Both the position numbers and the translations under genes were made by a program. 8,514 nucleotides of DNA from an uncultured Thermomicrobiales bacterium (GTDB lineage Bacteria > Chloroflexota > Chloroflexia > Thermomicrobiales > UBA6265), in assembly GCA_902806375.1 (NCBI GenBank), contig CADCWK010000078.1, positions 1 to 8,514 of the forward strand. The letters run 5' to 3'. Under the pieces are notes generated by a model, which saw only the letters and a program-made list of their open reading frames with translations, was not told the DNA's origin and ran no database searches. This document shows positions 1-5,990 of this stretch, in pieces (within the stretch, counting starts at the first letter, position 1; each line of letters opens with the position of its first letter).

Positions 1-513
1 ATCGTGCTCCTGATCGGCTTCTTCGGGCAGTGGCTGATCTGGTCGCAGTCGCCCCGCGGCGCCTTCCAGTACCACTTCCTGCCGATGGTCCCGTTCGGCG
101 TGATCGGGATCGCCACGCTGGTCGAGTACGGCTGGCGCAACCGGAACGTGTCCCTGAGCGGCCGGGCGCTGCGGTGGGCGCCGCTGGCGGTCTTCGGGGT
201 GGGCGTGCTGATCCAGATCGCCGTCTTCTTCGGTTCGAAGTACCCGCTGACCAACGACGAGACGACGGCGGAGGGCTACCGCGCCTGGGGTAACTACGGC
301 ATCCCGGTGGTGCTGTTCGGGCTGGTCGCGCTGGCGATGGCGGCCGGGCTGCTCCGGACGCCACGGACCCTGACACTGCGCAGCGGGGCGGTGACGTACG
401 TCGTGGTCGCGGTGCTGGTCTTCGCCTTCCTGTTCCCGATCTACGCCGCCACCCAGCTGACCAGCGACGGCCTCGACCTGCGGACGTGGTTCCCGGGCTG
501 GACCGTCCGCTGA
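1..513 (+). CDS. GT39/PMT-like membrane glycosyltransferase, C-terminal part (5' end outside window)
   Basis: The reading frame is open from the first base and ends at TGA 511-513, so this is the last 170 residues of a protein that begins upstream. There are about four hydrophobic segments (roughly fragment residues 1-14, 26-40, 58-76, 99-117 and 128-148, the first being incomplete). The motif SPRGAFQYHFLPMVPF at residues 17-32 resembles the SPR-x-x-F-x-Y-H-x-L-P signature of the C-terminal four-helix region of protein O-mannosyltransferases (PMT_4TMC). The end, RTWFPGW, matches the closing WFPxW of many bacterial GT39 proteins. Family knowledge: such enzymes transfer a sugar from a polyprenyl phosphate carrier to an acceptor on the outer face of the membrane. 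The catalytic DE loop would lie in the missing N-terminal part, so activity cannot be judged. It is followed 57 bases later by another GT39-like gene on the same strand, probably in one operon. Confidence 0.85.
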   Translation: MVLLIGFFGQWLIWSQSPRGAFQYHFLPMVPFGVIGIATLVEYGWRNRNVSLSGRALRWAPLAVFGVGVLIQIAVFFGSKYPLTNDETTAEGYRAWGNYGIPVVLFGLVALAMAAGLLRTPRTLTLRSGAVTYVVVAVLVFAFLFPIYAATQLTSDGLDLRTWFPGWTVR

Positions 514-557
514 TCCCCAGACCGTTCCGAGACCCTATCCGTCCCATTGCCTTCGTC

Positions 558-562
558 GGAGG
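558..562 (+). promoter_or_regulatory. Ribosome binding site GGAGG deciding the start of the 571 gene
   Basis: GGAGG lies 8 bases before the in-frame TTG at 571. The other possible TTG start at 547, the first after the in-frame stop at 511, has no purine-rich sequence before it. This favours TTG 571 as the initiation codon. Confidence 0.55.
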
Positions 563-570
563 CCCACTCG

Positions 571-2484
571 TTGGACATCAAGGCTTCCCGTGGCAACCGG
601 ATCGTCGAGGTCTCGAGCGCGAGCTCAAACGGCGCGTCGGCTGAAGCGACAGGGGCGATCCGCCGAGTCGTCGTCCGTCCACAGCGGCGCTCAGCCACCC
701 CGGACCGCCCCAGCGGGCGGCGTCCAGGTCGCCGTTGGTCTCACCCCGTCCCTGAGCCAGCACCCGAGGCGGCGTCGACTCCACGCCAGAGGCCAACGGT
801 GTCGCTGGCCTCTTCCCACTCACCGGGGCGGCTCCTCCGCCGGTGGGCAGAGGCCCGATGGGAGGGGTTCGGTCCCCCACAGTCGCTGCTGATCATCAGC
901 CTGATGATCGGGACCCTCCTCCGGCTGGTCCAGTTGCGCTCCAACCCGCCGGGCATGAACCAGGACGAAGCCGTCACCGGCTATGACGCGCTGAGCGTCT
1001 GGGAGACCGGCCGGGACCACCACGGCAACCCGTTCCCGTTCTGGGTAATCGAGACGTTCGGCGATTGGTCGTCGCCACTCCTCACTTTCTTGATGGCACC
1101 GTTCGTCGGGATCTTCGGGCTTGACATTGTCGTCGTCCGGTTCGTGACCGTGCTGCTCGGCATCGCGATGCTCGTCGGCGTCTACGGCCTCACCCGGGAA
1201 CTGACCCGGAGCCCATGGGCGGCGGCGATCGCGACGGCGCTGGCGGCGATCTCGCCCTGGGCAGTCCATTACAGTCGCTATGCCTTGCTGCCCATCACTG
1301 CCATGGCGCTGACGCTCCTGTCGGTATGGTGCCTGCTCTGGACGGTCCGGACCCGGAGTGGTCCCGGGTTGGTCGCCTCGGCCGCCCTGATCGGTGCAGC
1401 ATCGCTCAGCTACCACACGATGAAGCTCTACGTTCCGCTGTTCATGGTTGTCTTCGTCCTCCTGTTCTGGCGTCCCGTGCTGGAGATCCCTCGCCGCTCG
1501 CTGGTCTACGGGGTGATCGTTGGACTGTTCCTGGCCGGACCGATGCTCTTCATGACGCTGCGAGACCCGGCGATCGGGTCCCGCAACAACTACCTCTCGA
1601 TCACCAATCTAGAGGACTTCGGGCCGCGCCTCCTACTGGAGAACTACTGGTCCTACTGTTCGCCGACGTTCCTGTTCGTGAGTGGAGACGGCGACGCCAC
1701 CCACACGATGCCCGGCTACGGGATGGAGCTGCGCTTCATTGCCCCATTGATCGTCGTCGGGCTCAGCTTCATCCTCTGGCGGCTGTGGCGCCCCGGACCG
1801 CTGCTCCCGGATCGCCGGCTGGCAGCGCTCCTGCTGACGCTGGTCGTCCTGGCTCCGTTACCAGGCGCCCTCACCCAGTTCCCGGCCGCCAACCGGTCCG
1901 CGGTGCTGAGCCCGCTGCTCGCGATCGTCTGCGGACTCGCCCTGGTCGCGATCATCCGGACGCTGTACAGGTCGCTGCGGGTGCTGTCTCGCCCATCGCG
2001 GCGGCTGGCCGTCGCCCTCCTGGTCATCCTTGCGCTGATCCCGGCCAGCTTCGAGACAGTCCGCCGCTACGACTACTACTTCACCGCCTACCCACATGAT
2101 TACTCGGTGACCTGGGGCTTCCACCACGGCCTCGTCGATGCGATCGACGTGGCGAACAGTTTGGAGGACGACTACGACGTGATCTGGATCGCGGATGCCA
2201 ACCAGCCGTACATCTTCCTGCTTTGGAGCCAGCAAGCCGATCCGTCGACCGTCCAGAACCGGCTCATCGACACGAATGACAACCCGGTCGTTTACGATGT
2301 CGATGAGTGGGGCAAGTACCGGTTTGGCGACAACTATCAGAGTCCGCCCGATACCGTGCCCCTCGACGACCTGGTCGTGTTGTATCAGAGCCCCCATCAG
2401 GGCAACGAGGTTTTCTACGAGGTTCGGGGTGGCACAACATCCGACGGCGAACGGATGCTTGTCGTCCATAGCCCCAATCGGTAG
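571..2484 (+). CDS. GT39/ArnT-like membrane glycosyltransferase with Arg/Pro-rich N-terminal extension
   Basis: Encodes 637 residues from TTG 571 (645 if TTG 547 is used); the stop is TAG 2482-2484. Residues 1-100 are hydrophilic, rich in Arg, Pro and Ser, and presumably cytoplasmic. The first membrane helix is near 104-121. The first outer loop carries NQDEA (D132, E133), the position of the catalytic acid pair in GT39/PMT/ArnT enzymes, followed by RDHHGNPFPFW (149-158) and FGDWSSPL (163-170). ISPWAVHYSRYA (227-238) is another family hallmark. About ten further helices follow up to residue 493, then a soluble domain (about 500-637), probably outside the cell. Known of the family: sugar transfer from a polyprenyl-phosphate donor to lipid, glycan or protein. 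Donor and acceptor cannot be told from sequence. The neighbours (a PMT-like gene before, a DPM1-like synthase after) fit a lipid-linked sugar pathway. The start is the least certain point; GTG 799 and ATG 904 are later options, and 904 would cut into the first helix. Confidence 0.9.
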   Translation: MDIKASRGNRIVEVSSASSNGASAEATGAIRRVVVRPQRRSATPDRPSGRRPGRRWSHPVPEPAPEAASTPRQRPTVSLASSHSPGRLLRRWAEARWEGFGPPQSLLIISLMIGTLLRLVQLRSNPPGMNQDEAVTGYDALSVWETGRDHHGNPFPFWVIETFGDWSSPLLTFLMAPFVGIFGLDIVVVRFVTVLLGIAMLVGVYGLTRELTRSPWAAAIATALAAISPWAVHYSRYALLPITAMALTLLSVWCLLWTVRTRSGPGLVASAALIGAASLSYHTMKLYVPLFMVVFVLLFWRPVLEIPRRSLVYGVIVGLFLAGPMLFMTLRDPAIGSRNNYLSITNLEDFGPRLLLENYWSYCSPTFLFVSGDGDATHTMPGYGMELRFIAPLIVVGLSFILWRLWRPGPLLPDRRLAALLLTLVVLAPLPGALTQFPAANRSAVLSPLLAIVCGLALVAIIRTLYRSLRVLSRPSRRLAVALLVILALIPASFETVRRYDYYFTAYPHDYSVTWGFHHGLVDAIDVANSLEDDYDVIWIADANQPYIFLLWSQQADPSTVQNRLIDTNDNPVVYDVDEWGKYRFGDNYQSPPDTVPLDDLVVLYQSPHQGNEVFYEVRGGTTSDGERMLVVHSPNR

Positions 2485-2506
2485 GCACGAACGTTTCACA
2501 AGCGAG

Positions 2507-2523
2507 GCCGGTACGGAGCCGGC
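2507..2523. other. Small GC hairpin just after the GT39-like gene
   Basis: GCCGG (2507-2511) pairs with CCGGC (2519-2523) around a 7-base loop, 22 bases after the stop of the upstream gene. No T-run follows, so this is not a convincing intrinsic terminator. It could be a weak 3' end structure or chance in GC-rich DNA. Confidence 0.2.
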
Positions 2524-2604
2524 ATCTTCGCGTCTAGCGATGCATCCGGTCTGCTGCGGCGATGATTCTCGCTTCATGCTGGCGGGTAGTTCTGACCAGT
2601 TCGG

Positions 2605-2610
2605 TAAAAT
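2605..2610 (+). promoter_or_regulatory. Possible -10 element before the DPM1-like gene
   Basis: TAAAAT matches the TATAAT consensus at five of six positions. It sits in the AT-richest part of the 164-base gap before ATG 2649. No good -35 hexamer lies 16-18 bases upstream, so a promoter here is only suggested. Confidence 0.22.
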
Positions 2611-2639
2611 CCCTAACCAAATTCGCCCGGAACACATGT

Positions 2640-2644
2640 AGGGA
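2640..2644 (+). promoter_or_regulatory. Ribosome binding site AGGGA for the DPM1-like gene
   Basis: AGGGA lies 4 bases before ATG 2649, close but usable. It supports this start over the farther upstream in-frame ATG at 2562, which would add 29 residues unlike the family and run through the AT-rich gap. Confidence 0.45.
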
Positions 2645-2648
2645 ACGT

Positions 2649-3443
2649 ATGATCGCGGACTCCTCCTCAATCAGCCCCGCAGTCCACCGTCCGGACGGCG
2701 TTGGCCAAGCAGAGATCGTCTCCAGTCTGAACGACCTAGTGATAATCGTTCCAACTTACAACGAACGCGAGAACCTGCCGCAACTGCTCGAAAGCCTCAT
2801 GACGTTGGCCCAAGGTATCCGGGTCGTGATCGTCGATGACAACTCCCCGGACGGGACCGGGGCTGTAGCGGACGCCCTGGCCGCGATCCACCCCAAGCGA
2901 ATTGAGGTCCTGCACCGGAGTGGTAAACAGGGGTTGGGGACCGCTTATGTGGTGGGTTTCCAACACGTGCTATCTGGTTCGGCCAAGTTGATCGCGACGA
3001 TGGATGCCGATCTGTCGCACCCGGTCGACCGGCTGCCGGCGATGGTGGAGCGGGCGAGCGATGCTGACCTCGTCCTCGGGTCGCGCTATGTCGGGGGCGG
3101 AGCGACCGTCGGCTGGCCGCTGCCGCGCCGGGTGCTGAGCCGGTTCGGCGGACTGTATGCCCGGACGATCCTTGGGTTGCCGCTCAACGACCTGACCGGG
3201 GGCTTCAAGGTCTACCGCCGCGAGGCGCTGGCCGGGCTGGACCTCGATCACCTCCGGGCCGACGGCTATGGCTTCCAGATCGAGACCACCTGGCGGGTCA
3301 TCCAGAACGGTGGCCGCGTCGTCGAGGTCCCAATCACCTTCACCGACCGGGTCGCCGGGGCAAGCAAGCTGTCCCGCCACATCGTCCTGGAGGCGGCGCT
3401 CCTCGTCTGGCAACTCCGCCTGGACCGGCTCCGGTCCCGGTAG
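2649..3443 (+). CDS. Polyprenol-phosphate mannose/glucose synthase, DPM1/Ppm1-type GT2
   Basis: Encodes 264 residues; stop TAG 3441-3443. It is a soluble GT-A fold enzyme that moves a sugar from a nucleotide donor (GDP-mannose or UDP-glucose) to polyprenyl phosphate at the cytoplasmic face. Motifs in order: VIIVPTYNERENLP (31-44), the first strand and loop of the nucleotide site; DDNSPDGTG (63-71); MDADLSHP (118-125) with the metal-binding DAD; GSRYV (144-148); LNDLTGGFKVYRREAL (179-194); GYGFQIE (206-212); EVPITFTDR (226-234) and GASKL (237-241). The last four are the acceptor-side signature of dolichyl/polyprenyl-phosphate mannose synthases. There is no C-terminal membrane pair, so it is the short, peripheral form like human DPM1 and the catalytic domain of mycobacterial Ppm1. 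Residues 1-27 are not conserved; GTG 2739 is an unlikely later start because it would remove the start of the first strand. The adjoining GT39-type genes would use its product. Mannose is the likeliest sugar, but glucose cannot be excluded. Confidence 0.93.
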   Translation: MIADSSSISPAVHRPDGVGQAEIVSSLNDLVIIVPTYNERENLPQLLESLMTLAQGIRVVIVDDNSPDGTGAVADALAAIHPKRIEVLHRSGKQGLGTAYVVGFQHVLSGSAKLIATMDADLSHPVDRLPAMVERASDADLVLGSRYVGGGATVGWPLPRRVLSRFGGLYARTILGLPLNDLTGGFKVYRREALAGLDLDHLRADGYGFQIETTWRVIQNGGRVVEVPITFTDRVAGASKLSRHIVLEAALLVWQLRLDRLRSR

Positions 3444-3474
3444 GCAGCCACCGCCCGTTCCGCCGCCGAGGCAG

Positions 3475-5892
3475 CTACGGCCTGCGTGGCGGGCGCGTCG
3501 CACCCGGCGTCGGAGTCGACGCGGCCACCACCTCAAGCGGCGCAAGTGGGGTAGCCGGCGGCGTACCACTGACAGGTGTGCCGTCGACCGGTGTCGCGGC
3601 CATGGGGACAGCTAGCGGCGTCCCGATCGGCGTCGCGGCGACTGCCGGTGTCCCGCTGGCTACCGGTGTCGTGCCGGTCATGGGTGTCCCGGCGGCGGTA
3701 GCCGGCTGGCGGCTCGGGGAGACGCCGATGATGTCGCTCGACGGCGAGGTCGCCGGACTCGCGCTCTCGCTCGGGCTGGTCAGGGAGGTTCCCGCCTGCT
3801 CCTGCCGGGCCCGTTCCCGATCACGCTCCAGCCGCCGCTCGGCATCGTCGCTGACCGCGAACACTTCGTACTCATCGGTCTCGATCGCGACCGGGAAGCG
3901 CTCCCGCCAGTCGTCGAGATCGGGCTCGTAATCGTTCCGCTCGGTCGGGCCGATGACGACATAATCGATCTCGTACTCCGCGATGAGCTGGTCGGTGCTG
4001 GGGGAGAGCGCGTAGATGTCACGCAGCGCCTCCTGTCGCGGCTCAACGTCGAAGCCACGGGTGGTCAGCCACCAGTAGTAACTCATGAGCACGGGGCGGC
4101 CGGTCAGGGTAGAGACCGGATGGTCGGGACGGGGAGCGATCACGAAGACCGTGTGTGGCGCCGTCTGCTGGCGGACGAGTTCGGCGATCTCCATGTCCGC
4201 GATCGACTCCCATCGGTAGGAGTTCAGGCCGCGGGCCTGCTGGAGGTTGACCAGCAACCCGGAGAAGAACATCGTCACGACGACCGACAGGACGATGACG
4301 CGCGCCGCGGGACTCCGGTCCATCCGCCAGGCATGGGCGATCACCGCGGCGGTGAGCACGCAGACGGCAAGATGCCAGTAGAGCAAGGTCTTGATGTTGT
4401 CGAGCGGATCGATCTGAAGGGTCAGGACGTTGCAGACGATGAAGATCGGCATGAAGGCCAGCAGGAAGCGGTAGGCAACGCTGCCGAACAGGCGCGGCAT
4501 GAATAGTCCGATGAGGATCAGCGGTGCGAACCAGCCGAGGTTCTTCAGCCAGAACCACCAGGCCGGCTCGAAGTCGGCCTTGAGCCAGCCGAAATGGAAC
4601 GAGACGCCGCCCGTCACGGCCGGCTGGCCAATCTGCTGGAGGATCAGCTGCGGGATCGCGAGTCCGGCGGCGATGACCCCGAACGCCAGCCACTTCCGGG
4701 CCGGGTACCACTGCCGGAGCGGACCGCGCAGGTGGCCAGTCGGGAACAGCAGCGCCACCATCGGGATCACCACCGCCAGGGCCGGCAGCGCCCCGAGGTG
4801 GGAGAACGGCATCAGACCGAAGACGAGCCCGGCCGCGACGAACAGACGGAGCCGCCAGCGCTGGACGGCGATCAGCAGCAGGGTCAGGATCAGCAGCGAC
4901 AGTGGCAGGCCGTAGAGGACTGACCGCTGCGGCTCAATGTTGGACAGGTAGAAGTTCTCCCACCAGAAGCGGTTGGCCTTCTGTGGGCCGATGTCCCAGG
5001 GCTGGTTCCAGATCGTGCCAAGGATGTCGCCATTGTCATTGGCCAGCTGGGCGATCAGCACCCAGCCGAACCCACCGCCGAGGATGAACAGCAGGACGGC
5101 CAGCGCGGCCGCGCGGGCGTCCCGGAGCAACCGGAGCGCGAAGGCCAGCACCCCGATGGCGATGAAGGCCGACAGCACGAAGCTGTGCAGGGCGAGCGCG
5201 ACGTAGGGCGTCAGCCCGAAGTGGATGAACATCGCGCCTGTCAGCGACGACAGGTAGTGGTAGGCGTAGGGAACCCCCGCCATCCGGGGGTGTTCCGGCG
5301 GGAAGTTGTTGCCGTAGACGAAGGAGGCCGCGTCACCGACGTGTTGCGGCCAGTCCCCCCACACGTTGATCTGGCCGGTGAACAGCCCCTCGTTCGGGCG
5401 GAACTCGAACATCCCGCCCCAGAGGAACACCCAGCGCAGGATCAGGCCACCGCAGACGATGACCGGCCAGAACCACCGCCAGGCCAGCGCCCGGCGGATC
5501 CCCTCGGCCAATGACAGTGTCCCGGTCTCCGCATCGTCGTCCCAGGCCGCCACTGGCCCCGGCACGAATCCGACCGAGGCGTTCGATGGCAGGAACTGCT
5601 GCCGCAGGCCAATCCCGCCCGGCCACGGACCATCGCCCGACGTGCCGGAGACGTAGAGGACGATGGCGACGATCAGCGAAGCGATACCGATGCCAAGCAC
5701 CAGCGCGAGGCTCATCTGTCCGAGGATACAGGCGATCCCGAGCGTGACCAGCGACCAGAAGACCATCCCGACCGGGAAGCCGAAGGCGACCAGTTCCAAC
5801 TGGGTCAGGCCCAGCCTTGCTCGGGCCAGGGCCACGAAGCCGGATACACCAAGAGCGACCAGGAAAATGAGCGAGAGCAGGACCTCGAACAT
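3475..5892 (-). CDS. GT-C-like polytopic membrane protein with Thr/Pro repeat tail, paralog A
   Basis: Encodes 805 residues from ATG 5890-5892 to TAG 3475-3477. About 14 hydrophobic segments: three near 4-24, 33-54 and 59-82, a hydrophilic linker 83-138, a fourth at 140-159, and the rest between 232 and 550. Positive residues (RAR in the first loop, RR before helix four) place the linker inside and the following loop outside. That outer loop holds GDWPQHVGD (179-187), NNFPPEHPRMAG (195-206) and YHYL (211-214), laid out like the acidic first loop of GT-C glycosyltransferases. DNIK (498-501) precedes a late helix. A soluble domain (551-681) ends in EYEVFAVS; it is followed by an Arg/Glu-rich helix (682-700) and a Thr/Pro/Ser-rich tail (701-805). 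The architecture indicates a membrane sugar transferase, but I recognise no named enzyme. It is transcribed towards the DPM1-like gene and lies downstream of a paralog with a 98-base gap, probably co-transcribed. Confidence 0.9.
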   Translation of the reverse strand: MFEVLLSLIFLVALGVSGFVALARARLGLTQLELVAFGFPVGMVFWSLVTLGIACILGQMSLALVLGIGIASLIVAIVLYVSGTSGDGPWPGGIGLRQQFLPSNASVGFVPGPVAAWDDDAETGTLSLAEGIRRALAWRWFWPVIVCGGLILRWVFLWGGMFEFRPNEGLFTGQINVWGDWPQHVGDAASFVYGNNFPPEHPRMAGVPYAYHYLSSLTGAMFIHFGLTPYVALALHSFVLSAFIAIGVLAFALRLLRDARAAALAVLLFILGGGFGWVLIAQLANDNGDILGTIWNQPWDIGPQKANRFWWENFYLSNIEPQRSVLYGLPLSLLILTLLLIAVQRWRLRLFVAAGLVFGLMPFSHLGALPALAVVIPMVALLFPTGHLRGPLRQWYPARKWLAFGVIAAGLAIPQLILQQIGQPAVTGGVSFHFGWLKADFEPAWWFWLKNLGWFAPLILIGLFMPRLFGSVAYRFLLAFMPIFIVCNVLTLQIDPLDNIKTLLYWHLAVCVLTAAVIAHAWRMDRSPAARVIVLSVVVTMFFSGLLVNLQQARGLNSYRWESIADMEIAELVRQQTAPHTVFVIAPRPDHPVSTLTGRPVLMSYYWWLTTRGFDVEPRQEALRDIYALSPSTDQLIAEYEIDYVVIGPTERNDYEPDLDDWRERFPVAIETDEYEVFAVSDDAERRLERDRERARQEQAGTSLTSPSESASPATSPSSDIIGVSPSRQPATAAGTPMTGTTPVASGTPAVAATPIGTPLAVPMAATPVDGTPVSGTPPATPLAPLEVVAASTPTPGATRPPRRP
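3538..3690 (-). repeat. Irregular Thr-Pro coding repeat (GTP/ATP units)
   Basis: On the plus strand the sequence GGTGTC or GGCGTC recurs at irregular intervals of roughly 15-25 bases. On the coding (minus) strand it gives GTP, TTP or ATP tripeptides separated by 2-5 small residues, at residues 735-785 of paralog A. Units vary in spacing and bases, so this is a degenerate repeat rather than a clean tandem array. The high share of Thr-Pro is typical of extracytoplasmic linkers and of O-glycosylated segments. Confidence 0.65.
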
Positions 5893-5901
5893 ACGGTGAA
5901 A

Positions 5902-5908
5902 CTCCCTC
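5902..5908 (-). promoter_or_regulatory. Ribosome binding site GAGGGAG for paralog A
   Basis: Read on the minus strand, GAGGGAG ends 9 bases before ATG 5892. This is a good spacing and supports that start. Confidence 0.65.
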
Positions 5909-5917
5909 GACCATCAC

Positions 5918-5930
5918 GGCCGGATGATCG
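5918..5930 (-). repeat. Leader motif of paralog A shared with paralog B
   Basis: Plus-strand GGCCGGATGATCG lies just upstream of the ribosome binding site. A near copy (GGCCGGATCCATCG) occurs at 8335-8348 in the same order before paralog B. Both are followed within a few bases by GGAC. Most simply this is leader sequence retained from the gene duplication; a regulatory role is not shown. Confidence 0.35.
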
Positions 5931-5990
5931 GGACAGCAGCGACGCGATTCGGACTCACCGGGTTTCGGGCGACGCTGGAACGACCCACCG

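Noticed and set aside
1215..2099. Open frame of 294 codons in another plus-strand frame within the GT39-like gene
   Set aside because: Arg/Pro/Ala-rich composition with no motifs, while the 571-2484 frame has clear membrane helices and family motifs.
2507..2523. Intrinsic terminator after the GT39-like gene
   Set aside because: The stem has only 5 pairs and no T-run; listed only as a weak hairpin.
2562..2648. 29-residue N-terminal extension of the DPM1-like protein from ATG 2562
   Set aside because: The segment is AT-richer, unlike the family, and ATG 2649 has its own AGGGA.
1858..2670. Open frame of 270 codons on the minus strand opposite the GT39-like gene
   Set aside because: It is rich in Arg, Asp and His with no domain and mirrors the strongly supported plus-strand gene; typical of GC-rich antisense frames.
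3538..3690. CRISPR array or clean tandem repeat
   Set aside because: Repeat units are short, variable and irregularly spaced, and they follow the codon frame of a Thr/Pro tail.
5333..5917. 194-codon minus-strand frame beginning just before the start of paralog A
   Set aside because: Its ATG lies before the ribosome site of paralog A, but the product is out of frame, lacks helices and looks like a shadow.
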